55,758 bases of DNA from Bacteroidales bacterium. Its GTDB lineage: Bacteria > Bacteroidota > Bacteroidia > Bacteroidales > UBA932. Below, one piece after another: positions 24,769 to 33,219 of the stretch (positions are counted from its first letter, which is position 1; each line of letters begins with the position of its first letter). The translations under genes and the position numbers were made by a program. The notes under the pieces were generated by a model that made no database searches, was not told the origin of the DNA, and saw only the letters and a program-made list of their open reading frames with translations. Location: the NCBI GenBank assembly GCA_017625725.1, contig JAGAKH010000010.1, positions 1 through 55,758 of the forward strand. Direction: 5' to 3'.

Positions 24769-26556
24769 ATGTCATTCAATCTGTTTTTAACGGCAGGTTT
24801 GCTCATTGCAAGCCTTGCAGACTCTCTGGATGCAGTCGTCATCTCAGCTGAAAAGGGAGTCACAGTTTCACAACAGGACACAGTCCTGTCTGAAAATTCA
24901 ATTTCACTTTCTGAAGCTCTTCTCAGAAACACATCTCTGCAAGTCAGCGACAACGGAGGTCCCGGAGGACTGAAGACCGTCAGTCTCAGAGGCTTGGGCA
25001 GTGCCCATACCGCGATTTACATAGACGGAATTAGGGCCGGAAATGTACAGTCCGGGCAGAACGACCTGGGGATGTTCGACATTTCATCCTCCTGCATTGT
25101 GGTGGATTACGCACAGAACAGCATAAGCATCAACACTGCAAGACCACACTTTGACAGACTCCCTGTCACAGGGAACTTCAACATCAGCGGAGGTTCGTTC
25201 GGCACATGGCTGCCCACTGCAAGACTGGACTTCAGACTATCAGAAAATGTTTCGCTTTCCGCCAACGCATCCGGAGTATTCAGCAAGGGCGATTTTCCTT
25301 ACGGAGCCGGACTGAAAAGAACAAATAACGATCTGAATCAGATCCGCTCCGGCCTCGACCTTTTCGGATTGATGAATCTTGGAGACTACCATGTAAAAGC
25401 CTGTTTCAATGGATCCAGACGCGGAACTCCCGGATCTACGGCATGGCCGTCCGATGACAGGCAGGAGGACAGGAATGTCTTCGTCCAAGGATCGGTCAAG
25501 ATGAGATTTTCAGACCTTTACACACTGAGAACCAGTGCCAAAGGTTCTGTCGACAACATCTTCTACACCAGCTCATGGGGAGACAGCAGATACAGGCAGA
25601 CTGAAGTCCAGCTCAACACAGTCCACGACTTCAAGATCAAGGACTGGTGGAGACTGTCGCTCGCTGCAGACACTCACTGGGACGGACTTAACTCCACATA
25701 TTATGAAATGAACCGAGTCTCTATCCTTACAGCTCTGGCCTCCGCTTTCAAGGTCAGAAGATTCGCAGCAGATCTGGCCTTGGAATACAATCTTGCACTC
25801 GACAAGGGATATCAGCACAAAGACGCACTCTCCCCATCCATGAACCTGAGGTTCAACATCATGGAAGGTTTCGAGATATCAGCTCTCGGACGGAGGATGT
25901 ACCGTATACCGACATTCAACGAACTCTATTATACGGGATACGGCAATCCGGAGCTGAACCCGGAAGATGCATGGACATCAGGCATAGGAGCCTCATTCCA
26001 ACGCAAGATATCGAAACGATGGAGGATAAATGCAGATCTGAACGGTTTCTACACATACCTCAGGAACAAGATCACATCTGTACCGACAGAAGCGGATCCG
26101 AACATCTGGATGCCGGTGAACATCGGACGTGTCAGGTCCACCGGATTTGATTCCAAAGCCGCTGTCGGATACCGGCATAAAGACTTCAGGGCAGGCCTCA
26201 CTGCAGCATACTCATTCCTTTCATCTGTAGACTGTACGGAGGGAAGCAGCACTTTCGGTCAGCAGGTTCCGTTCACCACAAGGCACAGCGTTTCCTTAGC
26301 CGGAGACCTTATATGGAAAGGATGGGGACTGAACGCTATCTTCAATTCAAGAAGTGGATACACCGGATCATCCGGTCCTCTTCCCGACTGGAGCACGCTC
26401 GACCTGACGATAAGCAAGGAAATAAATACAGACATATACGGCAGTCTGAAACTGAAATTCCAGATAAGGAACATTACAGACTGCCGATACGAACTTGTCA
26501 GCGGCTATCCGATGCCAGGCCGCAGCATTATGGGTGGCATTGAATATAAATTCTAG
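24769..26556 (+). CDS. BtuB-like TonB-dependent cobalamin receptor
   Basis: A 595-residue outer-membrane receptor. The ATG at 24769 gives a signal peptide (MSFNLFLTAGLLIASLADSL); the longer frame from 24679 would run through the riboswitch. The plug domain shows LSENSISLSEALLRNTSLQV, GGPGGLKTVSLRGLGSAHTA and IYIDGIRAGNVQSGQNDLGM, close to vitamin B12 receptors. The barrel includes LGRRMYRIPTFNELYYTGYG (with NPEL after) and ends PMPGRSIMGGIEYKF. The riboswitch upstream identifies cobalamin or another corrinoid as substrate. It is slightly short for the family but complete at both ends. A BtuC-like gene follows after 3 bases. Confidence 0.92.
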   Translation: MSFNLFLTAGLLIASLADSLDAVVISAEKGVTVSQQDTVLSENSISLSEALLRNTSLQVSDNGGPGGLKTVSLRGLGSAHTAIYIDGIRAGNVQSGQNDLGMFDISSSCIVVDYAQNSISINTARPHFDRLPVTGNFNISGGSFGTWLPTARLDFRLSENVSLSANASGVFSKGDFPYGAGLKRTNNDLNQIRSGLDLFGLMNLGDYHVKACFNGSRRGTPGSTAWPSDDRQEDRNVFVQGSVKMRFSDLYTLRTSAKGSVDNIFYTSSWGDSRYRQTEVQLNTVHDFKIKDWWRLSLAADTHWDGLNSTYYEMNRVSILTALASAFKVRRFAADLALEYNLALDKGYQHKDALSPSMNLRFNIMEGFEISALGRRMYRIPTFNELYYTGYGNPELNPEDAWTSGIGASFQRKISKRWRINADLNGFYTYLRNKITSVPTEADPNIWMPVNIGRVRSTGFDSKAAVGYRHKDFRAGLTAAYSFLSSVDCTEGSSTFGQQVPFTTRHSVSLAGDLIWKGWGLNAIFNSRSGYTGSSGPLPDWSTLDLTISKEINTDIYGSLKLKFQIRNITDCRYELVSGYPMPGRSIMGGIEYKF

Positions 26557-26559
26557 AAT

Positions 26560-27345
26560 ATGTTGTTGAGCCTTCTATATGTACTCATATCCGGAATTGC
26601 CCTGCCGGTAGGGGGCATCCAGATGCAATATCTATGGAGAAACCAGTTGGGAGATGTCTATAGCCTGGGACTAGGAAGTGCCGCATGTCTGGGAGCAGCG
26701 GCAGCCACCATGTCTGGTCTTTGTTCCTTGACAATCGGAAGTTTTATCTGTACCCTGATCTGTACAATAATCTGCTTCTTCGTAACCTTGAGGGTAAGCA
26801 CACAGAACCTCATCACCTTCGGAATCCTGTTCGGGACATTCATCGGGTCATTGGGTACGATAGTCGTGACAAATGCTCCAAACGGGGAACTGCTGAAGCA
26901 GTATTACCTTTGGGGAGCCGCCAATTTCAATCTTGAAGGTGTCACCACTGGTGACATATGCTTTTCTCTTGCCCTCTTCATTGCAGGGATCAGTGTCGCA
27001 TTACTTGCTTCCAGGCAGTTGACAAGGCATTTCAAAGGAGAAACGGAACTGTCAAGACTTCACAAGGCATTGCTGCTGCTTGCCATAATGTGTCTTGTAA
27101 CCAGTTCCGTCTCCATCTGCGGACCGATAGGTTTCGTATCACTTGGGGTACCGAATCTGAGCCGCACAATCTGCAAAAGTTCTGATATCCGCAAGCACTA
27201 TCTGATTTCAAGTGCCATGGGAGTCGGTCTTCTCCTTACGACCTATCTTGTGGTCACTTACGTAAATTTCGGGATATATCTCCCGATCAGTGCAACAATG
27301 GCTATCATCGCCCTCCCGCTGATGCTGATTCTGTTTCTGCGTTAA
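26560..27345 (+). CDS. BtuC/FecCD-like permease, N-terminally short
   Basis: A 261-residue membrane protein of the FecCD/BtuC family, whose members usually have about 330 residues and ten helices. The matching region starts at once: VGGIQMQYLWRNQLGDVYSL corresponds to the family's G-x-x-x-Q-x-x-x-RNPLADPYLLG block. GAANFNLEGVTTGD and SICGPIGFVSLGVPNLSR (family: G-x-IGFVGLxxPHxxR) follow. The first helices and the usual R-LPR motif are missing, and the histidine of PH-x-x-R is Asn here. No binding protein or ATPase gene is adjacent. It shares the riboswitch transcript with the receptor, so a corrinoid-related role is likely, but function as a normal ABC permease is doubtful. The last 4 bases overlap the convergent lipocalin gene. 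Confidence 0.78.
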   Translation: MLLSLLYVLISGIALPVGGIQMQYLWRNQLGDVYSLGLGSAACLGAAAATMSGLCSLTIGSFICTLICTIICFFVTLRVSTQNLITFGILFGTFIGSLGTIVVTNAPNGELLKQYYLWGAANFNLEGVTTGDICFSLALFIAGISVALLASRQLTRHFKGETELSRLHKALLLLAIMCLVTSSVSICGPIGFVSLGVPNLSRTICKSSDIRKHYLISSAMGVGLLLTTYLVVTYVNFGIYLPISATMAIIALPLMLILFLR

Positions 27346-27884
27346 TCGTCTTCCCATGCATCTATGTTACGGCTCTGATCCACCCAGATCAGCTTGGATG
27401 TGTCATAGCCACGTCTCTCAGCCTCGGCAAGCACCGCCTTTAAAAGGTCAGGATCAGCTACAGGCGTACGTGAAAGAATCCACAGATAGTTGTCGGACTT
27501 GCTTCCTACAAGTGAAATTGTGTAGTCCTGATCGACCATCATCACATTGTATTCAGAATAGAAGAAGAGAAAGAATGAGACTTTAAGGGCCCCTGGATTG
27601 CCTGATGGATCGAGGTATTTAGCCTTTCCTTCAGCAACTTCGAACTTGCCGTTTTTCCAACCGGTGTTCAGGACGAAGACCTTTCCGTCATCCTGAAGGA
27701 TGTACTGGGCCATGGTATTGTCCATACCCTTTTCAAAACTGTGATTGTAGCGTGCCACTTCATACCACTCGCCAAGATATCTTGACAGATCGAATCTGTC
27801 GACAGTGGAGTTGTCGAAATCCTTGCTGCACGCTGTTACAGGCAGGATGCTGGCGATTGCAATCGCATAAATCAGACTTTTCAT
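27342..27884 (-). CDS. Lipocalin (Blc-like) lipoprotein
   Basis: A 180-residue bacterial lipocalin. I start at ATG 27884, which gives a lipoprotein signal (MKSLIYAIAIASILPVTAC, Cys19); the upstream ATG adds 14 residues. The lipocalin signature is YLGEWYEVARYNHSFEKGM (about 35-53). The second is the LV/TD-type strand region YNVMMVDQDYTISLVGSKSD, and the third is YLWILSRTP. Blc-type lipocalins sit in the outer membrane and bind fatty acids or lysophospholipids, often under membrane stress. Length matches the family. It is convergent with the BtuC-like gene. Confidence 0.9.
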   Translation of the reverse strand: MKSLIYAIAIASILPVTACSKDFDNSTVDRFDLSRYLGEWYEVARYNHSFEKGMDNTMAQYILQDDGKVFVLNTGWKNGKFEVAEGKAKYLDPSGNPGALKVSFFLFFYSEYNVMMVDQDYTISLVGSKSDNYLWILSRTPVADPDLLKAVLAEAERRGYDTSKLIWVDQSRNIDAWEDD

Positions 27885-27971
27885 AACACTAAAGAACTTT
27901 AAAGAATTAAACACAAACGGCCACAATCCAAAAACCGTTCCCGTCCTTAAGTGCTGAAAAGGGATTATTAT

Positions 27972-29372
27972 CTATTCATGGGACATTCTTGAAACAAGAT
28001 CTTCACGATATGCCTTATATGAGTCATAAAGCTGTATCGTCCTTTCCTCTCCGACTGTTCTTGACATGATTTCCGGAGCATTGAAGACACCAGGGAACTG
28101 ATAGCAGAGAATCTTTTCAAAATTGTCAAGAAGGGTCAAGTCTGCCACGATTTCATCTATCGGGCGAGGATACAATGACATGTCGGGATTAAAGAGAAAT
28201 GCTTCAAGATCGAACCAGAGATGAGAGCCTGCCTCATCACAGAATTTCTGAAGCATCTGAGCAGCCTCATAGCCAGTCAGGTCCCCCTGAGGCATTCTTG
28301 CAAAGCCGAATGGACAGAGTATGTCCAGATGTTCAAGAAGACGGGGATATGTATCCGCACCATAAGGGACTCCCATGCTGTTGGTTGCCAGCATCACAGG
28401 CTTTCCTGGTGCCATCGTATTGGTAAACTGCCTGAACTCGCGGAAGAAATCAACTATTTCGTCTTTCCTTTTCTGCTTTCCTTCCGGGGTAGGCTCAGAC
28501 ATGTACAGGCTGCCGGCACATTCCTCGGAAACATAGAATCCATAGAATGAGTCATGGCTTCCATATCTGCTCCAGAGCTCCTCTGCAACGGCTTTATGCC
28601 ATCTAAGCGACTCCTCAGTGAAGTCGAACCAGGCAAACATGCCGACTCCGACCAGCACATCCATTCCGAGAAGGTCCGCCTCCGACATTATAGCCTCAAG
28701 AGGATCTTCATAGGCCACATCCATTCTTCCCGGATAAAGGTCAGACGGATAGAAAGCCTTGCCGGAATAGCTCTCCATCGTCAAGGAGTGCTTTCCTACA
28801 TATTCCTCATTACGGAACATTTCCTGAATCACTATGGTATTCATCCCCACCGAATTCATGGCACGCACCATCTCTTTCCAGTTCTCCGCTGTCATTTCCT
28901 TGATGTCGCTGTTCCAGTGAAGTCCCTCGATTTCACTCCAATGATATATGCCTATCCAGGCTCCTTCTACCAGTTCCGTAGACCTGATTTCTGATGGCAT
29001 GACTTCAAAACCTTCTTCTACAATTGTCTTTTTCCTACCTTCCTTCACCACGGTTACAATCTTCCTATCCCCCGTCATTCCGGAGGTAGGGACCTTGAAC
29101 CCGGCATAGTCTGCCGATGACGGCTCCAATGTAAGCCTGCCTTCATGCAGAAGGGTACCGTCCATAACATCATCAAGGTAGACGGAAATCTCATAATCCC
29201 TGCTTTCATCGGAATCATTCACAACACCTACCCTCACATCCAGATCGACCTTATCCGTCACAAGTCCCGGCGGCACAATGGTAAGATAGACCTGATCGGT
29301 AGCACTGACACATGAAACTGCTGCTGCAAGAAGCGTAAGGAAGGCCCACGTGAGGCAGAATGACTTTTTCAT
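27972..29372 (-). CDS. DUF4434-type lipoprotein with glycosidase-like barrel
   Basis: A 466-residue lipoprotein (AAAVSC, Cys21). Residues 25-125 are an Ig-like strand domain with VYLTIVPPGLVTDKVDLDVR. From residue 130 a TIM-barrel-like region of the DUF4434 type begins: EGAWIGIYHWSEIEGLHWNS, NSVGMNTIVIQEMF, LGMDVLVGVGMFAWFDFTEE, DSFYGFYVSEECAG (a candidate acid pair Glu-Glu), ILCPFGFARMP and HLWFDLEAFLF. Proteins of this type are frequent in Bacteroides polysaccharide loci, and glycoside hydrolase activity is suspected but not established. It starts 13 bases after the membrane protein gene upstream. Confidence 0.72.
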   Translation of the reverse strand: MKKSFCLTWAFLTLLAAAVSCVSATDQVYLTIVPPGLVTDKVDLDVRVGVVNDSDESRDYEISVYLDDVMDGTLLHEGRLTLEPSSADYAGFKVPTSGMTGDRKIVTVVKEGRKKTIVEEGFEVMPSEIRSTELVEGAWIGIYHWSEIEGLHWNSDIKEMTAENWKEMVRAMNSVGMNTIVIQEMFRNEEYVGKHSLTMESYSGKAFYPSDLYPGRMDVAYEDPLEAIMSEADLLGMDVLVGVGMFAWFDFTEESLRWHKAVAEELWSRYGSHDSFYGFYVSEECAGSLYMSEPTPEGKQKRKDEIVDFFREFRQFTNTMAPGKPVMLATNSMGVPYGADTYPRLLEHLDILCPFGFARMPQGDLTGYEAAQMLQKFCDEAGSHLWFDLEAFLFNPDMSLYPRPIDEIVADLTLLDNFEKILCYQFPGVFNAPEIMSRTVGEERTIQLYDSYKAYREDLVSRMSHE

Positions 29373-29385
29373 TTATTGAATGCCT

Positions 29386-30846
29386 TTATAATTCTACAAT
29401 GTCCAAGACTCCGTCACGCGTCATGGATATACGGAAATGATGATACTTCGTATTTCCGTCATGCTGGACCTGAAAGACAATATTGACATAATACAGTTTC
29501 TGCACTTTCAGGGACAGGAGATTGCCATCCGTATCCACCGAGTCGATAGGGACGACCGGATTATCCATCTTATGCGTAAATCGGTTGAGATGCAATCTCA
29601 TGATTTCATTGATTCCACGCATAGGATAGTCTGCATTTGCCGCAAGAGCCACATCATCGATCGTAACATGCTTGCGGTAGAGAAGAACCTTTTCTTCAAA
29701 GATTCTTGATTCATCCTCAACTGAAGAAGCCGCTTCACGCATAGCTTTCACCTCGGGAGGTGTCTTTGTCTCTGAAATGAAGTCGAAACCTTCCTTTATC
29801 TCACCGATACGATGCTTTCCGATGGTGATGCTGGCCTTCTTATCATAATATTTATTGCCTAACTTATGGGCAAAATAGTATCTCAAAAGATCCTTGATAC
29901 GGTCTTTAAGCATGTAGCTCACAACCAGGACTATGAAAAGCGGCCATGTGATGTTGCCGTAACGTACCTGAGTATGCCACGCAACAGCTGTCGCAAATAT
30001 CATGGCGATTCCGGCAGCAATGCTATAGTAGATCTGTTCGATGGCCACACCGTCCTTCTTCTTGTCAAGACGTATGTAAAGTTCACTTTCAATGAACTTC
30101 TTCAGCATTCCACGATGGAAGACCAGCTGACGGTCATGTTCAGGTTCGTTCCTGATAACTCCGTATTCCATCGACATCTTATACGCCCTTTCATCCTGGA
30201 TCAGTTCCATGAAGTCACTGCGGATCTTGCCGCATACCTCCGGGTTGAGGGAAGTATCGATATGGCGGATGAGCCTTATGGTACGCAGCTCCACTACATG
30301 GCTCATGAACTCGTCGCAGAGACGGAAATAACTGCGGGTCTTATCAGAAACCGTAGGTACATCTATTATCCTGTATAGTTCACGGAACTTCTTCAGGACA
30401 AGCCTTGCCCCTCCCACGAAATCCTCAACCAGATAACCGGCGGATTCAAGAGAGCGTGCTGCATGGATATGTGCTGCCTGATCGCGGAGCGAACTCTTGA
30501 ATATGGCGGCAAACATCTTCAGATGATACTCATAGGCATCAAGCTGTTCCTGTGTCGGATTATACACGACCTCTTCAAGGGCATGCTTCAAAGAAACCAG
30601 AGGCAAAGAACTTTCAAGTCCGATCTCGCGAAGCAGATAAACTGGGGTTATCAGGCGTACATTTGACTTTATATCGCGGTAGAACTGCTTCTTTCCGTAG
30701 TTTTCCGGATTGATATCCAGGCTGTTGGGAACGAACATCCAGGCGTTGACCGAGAAGTCATCGCGTTTTCCGTCTTCTGTGCAGTTGAATCCGAATTTGA
30801 ACTCTACTGAAAAATTGTCGTGTTTCTTTGCCTGTATCGATATCAT
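29386..30846 (-). CDS. Unrecognised membrane protein with central helix pair
   Basis: A 486-residue protein I do not recognise beyond similarity, from memory, to conserved hypothetical proteins in several phyla. It has no signal peptide. Residues 1-265 are soluble and mixed (MISIQAKKHDNFSVEFKFGF; the repeated R[TL]IRLIRHID region). Two hydrophobic segments at about 275-295 and 300-318 (IYYSIAAGIAMIFATAVAW and WPLFIVLVVSYML) form a membrane hairpin. The remaining 165 residues are soluble again (SITIGKHRIGEIKEGFDFIS). Both large parts should face the cytoplasm. It may be transcribed with the DUF4434 gene after it. Upstream lies the GC-rich repeat pair. Confidence 0.6.
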   Translation of the reverse strand: MISIQAKKHDNFSVEFKFGFNCTEDGKRDDFSVNAWMFVPNSLDINPENYGKKQFYRDIKSNVRLITPVYLLREIGLESSLPLVSLKHALEEVVYNPTQEQLDAYEYHLKMFAAIFKSSLRDQAAHIHAARSLESAGYLVEDFVGGARLVLKKFRELYRIIDVPTVSDKTRSYFRLCDEFMSHVVELRTIRLIRHIDTSLNPEVCGKIRSDFMELIQDERAYKMSMEYGVIRNEPEHDRQLVFHRGMLKKFIESELYIRLDKKKDGVAIEQIYYSIAAGIAMIFATAVAWHTQVRYGNITWPLFIVLVVSYMLKDRIKDLLRYYFAHKLGNKYYDKKASITIGKHRIGEIKEGFDFISETKTPPEVKAMREAASSVEDESRIFEEKVLLYRKHVTIDDVALAANADYPMRGINEIMRLHLNRFTHKMDNPVVPIDSVDTDGNLLSLKVQKLYYVNIVFQVQHDGNTKYHHFRISMTRDGVLDIVEL

Positions 30847-30871
30847 AATATTTTTAAGTAATATTCCCGGA

Positions 30872-30957
30872 TAGGGGCCGGCCCGGGTAGGGCCGAAGTC
30901 CCCCTAAAAGGGGGTGCAGGGGGTTAAGAACCTTCATGCTCCTGGGCTAAAATAGCC
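30872..30957. repeat. GC-rich direct repeat, copy A
   Basis: An 86-base unit starting TAGGGGCCGGCCCGGGTAGG and ending CTCCTGGGCTAAAATAGCC. It matches copy B (30981-31065) at all but a few positions: CTAAAAG versus CTGAAG and AACC versus AAGC. It is much richer in G and C than its surroundings and contains internal inverted repeats (CCCCCTAAAAGGGGG). Confidence 0.9.
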
Positions 30958-30980
30958 TGTGCGGTGGTTATCAAGCCCCG

Positions 30981-31065
30981 TAGGGGCCGGCCCGGGTAGG
31001 GCCGAAGTCCCCCTGAAGGGGGTGCAGGGGGTTAAGAAGCTTCATGCTCCTGGGCTAAAATAGCC
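30981..31065. repeat. GC-rich direct repeat, copy B, overlapping a gene end
   Basis: The second copy, 85 bases, 109 bases after the first. Its last 11 bases include the stop codon and the last codons of the DASS transporter gene (stop complement at 31055-31057). The internal palindrome CCCCCTGAAGGGGG is kept. Confidence 0.9.
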
Positions 31066-31071
31066 CAGGAG
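31047..31071. terminator. Perfect hairpin over the DASS gene stop codon
   Basis: CTCCTGGGCTA-AAA-TAGCCCAGGAG is an 11-bp perfect stem with a 3-base loop. It spans the end of repeat B and the last codons of the DASS gene. It lacks a T-run, so termination is uncertain; 3'-end protection is equally plausible. In copy A the second arm is destroyed. Confidence 0.55.
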
Positions 31072-32665
31072 TATATCCAAGCCAATGCAGCACAGTCTCA
31101 CCCCAAACAAGAATCATCACCCAGGAGATGAGCATCATGGTGATTCCGAACTTGAAGGTATCGCTCCAGCTGTAATGGTTTGTAGTATATAGCAGTGCAG
31201 CCGGCTTGCTGTTGAACGGCAGCACGTAGACATGTTCAATCAAAAGTGACACAGGGAACGAGAGACTGAGCGGCGGAAGGCCGAACTGCTGCTCGACACC
31301 TATGGCTATCGGAACGAATACCAAGGCCCTCATATTCTTTGACTGGAAGATAAGAGCACTGAAAAGCATAAGTCCGGTAAGGAGGATATAAAGAACTATA
31401 AACGGCGTATCCGCTGTGATTCCCAAAGCATCCATTCCTGCACCCACCATCACTGCAGGCAGGTCTGTTGCATTGAGGCCGGATCCGATGACATAAGCAC
31501 CGGCCGAGAAAATCATCAGATGCCATGGAATATCCACATCATTCCACTTGACGACTCCTATTCCAGGCATCAGTGCTATGATGGCTCCTATGAGCACGAC
31601 CACCTCGGCAGAAACGCCATGCCAGCTTTCTGTAACCCACATCACGAGCACTCCGACAAATATGGCAACAGACTTGAACTCTTCTTTTGTCATCTTGCCC
31701 ATTGCACTAAGTTCCTGACGAAGGCGTTCCATACCACCCTCGATCTGAGGCTTTCTTTCTTCCGGTTTGAGAGGGAATATCACCTTGACCCCGATGAACC
31801 ATCCTATGATCAGAAGGAGCATCGCAAGCGGGAAGGCGGCTGCCAGCCAGTCGGAATAAATCATTGTCACTGAGCTGTATGCACCTGTAAGCAGTGATAT
31901 TGCAAGAAGGTTGGCACCTGAGCCGGTCATGAAGGCACTGGCACCTATATTGATCTGGAACAAGTTCTGGAGCACGAGGTTGCGTCCGAAATTGTTGCGG
32001 TTGCCCTGGCTAGCTCCAAAGATGGCTGCCACTACCATAAATATAGGCAGAAGGATGGTGGCCTTCACTGTGGTAGCGGAAATGAACATCGACAGGACGA
32101 CATTGATGACAAGGAAGCTGAAGAAAATTCCGGAAGCACTCTTACCGAATTTGAGCACGAACCATAGGGCGAATCTCTTGGCCACCTTTGTCTTTACGAG
32201 CATGCTTGCAAGAACGAAGGAAAGGATGTTCAGCCACATCACAGGATGTCCGAGCTGGGCAAAGGCATCCTTCTGTGTGGTCACGCCGCATAGGATCACG
32301 GCCATAATCACCATAAGTGAAGTCAGATAGCTCTGCACAGCCTCAGTGATCCAAAGGACTATGGATGCACAGAAGATGGCAAGCATGGCATAGCATGCCC
32401 TGATGAATGCGGCCTCTCCTATTACATTGAGCCTTGCCTGAGCCTTGCTTGACAGACCGGAGAAATCCAGATTGTCAAACAACGGGATGTCTATCACCCA
32501 ATATATAAGGATGAATACAAGGGCGGCGATCGGTCCTCCCAGACGTGCCATCCACTTCTCGAAGCCGGATTTCTCCATCTTCGGAAGTTTCTCCACCTTA
32601 TAATTATTCATATCCAGCGGGTCAAAGACCTGCTCCTGTTCCAGTTCAGTGTTCTTGTCAGTCAT
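31055..32665 (-). CDS. DASS (SLC13) family anion:sodium symporter
   Basis: A 536-residue membrane protein with 11-12 helices of the divalent anion:sodium symporter family. Conserved features are an ITEAVQSYLTSLMVIMAVIL region, GHPVMWLNILSFVLASMLVK, the substrate/sodium loop SMFISATTVKATILLPIFMV (where an SNT or SAT motif is expected), and ASAFMTGSGANLLAISLLTG in the first half, with FSAGAYVIGSGLNATDLPAV in the second. Substrates in this family include dicarboxylates, citrate, sulfate and, in yeast relatives, phosphate. The first 40 residues are an extra charged tail. It ends the putative phosphate cluster and its stop codon lies in a repeat. Confidence 0.88.
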   Translation of the reverse strand: MTDKNTELEQEQVFDPLDMNNYKVEKLPKMEKSGFEKWMARLGGPIAALVFILIYWVIDIPLFDNLDFSGLSSKAQARLNVIGEAAFIRACYAMLAIFCASIVLWITEAVQSYLTSLMVIMAVILCGVTTQKDAFAQLGHPVMWLNILSFVLASMLVKTKVAKRFALWFVLKFGKSASGIFFSFLVINVVLSMFISATTVKATILLPIFMVVAAIFGASQGNRNNFGRNLVLQNLFQINIGASAFMTGSGANLLAISLLTGAYSSVTMIYSDWLAAAFPLAMLLLIIGWFIGVKVIFPLKPEERKPQIEGGMERLRQELSAMGKMTKEEFKSVAIFVGVLVMWVTESWHGVSAEVVVLIGAIIALMPGIGVVKWNDVDIPWHLMIFSAGAYVIGSGLNATDLPAVMVGAGMDALGITADTPFIVLYILLTGLMLFSALIFQSKNMRALVFVPIAIGVEQQFGLPPLSLSFPVSLLIEHVYVLPFNSKPAALLYTTNHYSWSDTFKFGITMMLISWVMILVWGETVLHWLGYTPGLF

Positions 32666-32683
32666 GGTTTTGTTTGTTTAAAG

Positions 32684-32736
32684 ATCCCCGGTCAAGCCGG
32701 GGATGACGTGACGTCATTGCCGGCCTGATCGGCAAT
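32684..32736. repeat. Three back-to-back palindromes
   Basis: ATCCCCGG-TCAAG-CCGGGGAT (32684-32704), ATGACGT-G-ACGTCAT (32703-32717) and ATTGCCG-GCCTGAT-CGGCAAT (32716-32736) lie head to tail between the DASS and CYTH genes. The first followed on the minus strand by CTTTAAA could terminate the CYTH transcript. The first unit resembles widely scattered REP-like elements and the sequence at 34562-34586. Confidence 0.75.
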
Positions 32737-32743
32737 CTCAAAA

Positions 32744-33217
32744 TTATTTTGCCCAATTCTTATATGGGTTCTTCATAAGCATAGAGTTGTAGTACTTCAC
32801 ATCTCCGGTAACCTCCTCTCCGAGCCACTCTGGCTTAGCAAAAGCCTCGTCCTCAGAAGAAAGCTCGACTTCAGCCACTGTAAGACCTTCGTTGTCACCG
32901 TAGAATTCGTCCACCTCGTAAGTATGCTCGCCAGCCTCCACAAGATAGCGTGTCTTGTCGATCACTCCTGGCTCACATATCTTGAGGAGTTCCTGCACTT
33001 CTGCTACAGGAATCTCCTTCTCCCACTCGAAACGGCTTGCACCGCTCTCAGAGCCGATACCCTTGATGGTGATGAATCCCTTCTCACCCTTTACACGCAC
33101 ACGTACTGTGCGCTCAGGAACTGAGCTGAGATAACCCTGAGTGATACGGGTCGCCTTCTTTGCAAACGGCTTGAAGTCGCCTGCAACCAAGAATTTTCTT
33201 TCGATTTCCTGTGCCAT
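32744..33217 (-). CDS. CYTH domain protein (triphosphate tunnel enzyme)
   Basis: A 157-residue single-domain CYTH protein. The signature ExExK-type start is present as MAQEIERKFLV (Glu4, Glu6, Lys8 by this count), then KATRITQGYLSS, RTVRVRVKGEKGFITIKG, EWEKEIP, TRYLVEAGEHTYEVDEFYGD and LTVAEVELSSEDEAF, which supply the ring of acidic and basic residues lining the tunnel. Bacterial CYTH proteins of this size typically hydrolyse tripolyphosphate or a nucleoside triphosphate. It is cytoplasmic. The gene begins 2 bases after the stop of a second, larger CYTH-like gene. Confidence 0.9.
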   Translation of the reverse strand: MAQEIERKFLVAGDFKPFAKKATRITQGYLSSVPERTVRVRVKGEKGFITIKGIGSESGASRFEWEKEIPVAEVQELLKICEPGVIDKTRYLVEAGEHTYEVDEFYGDNEGLTVAEVELSSEDEAFAKPEWLGEEVTGDVKYYNSMLMKNPYKNWAK

Positions 33218-33219
33218 GA

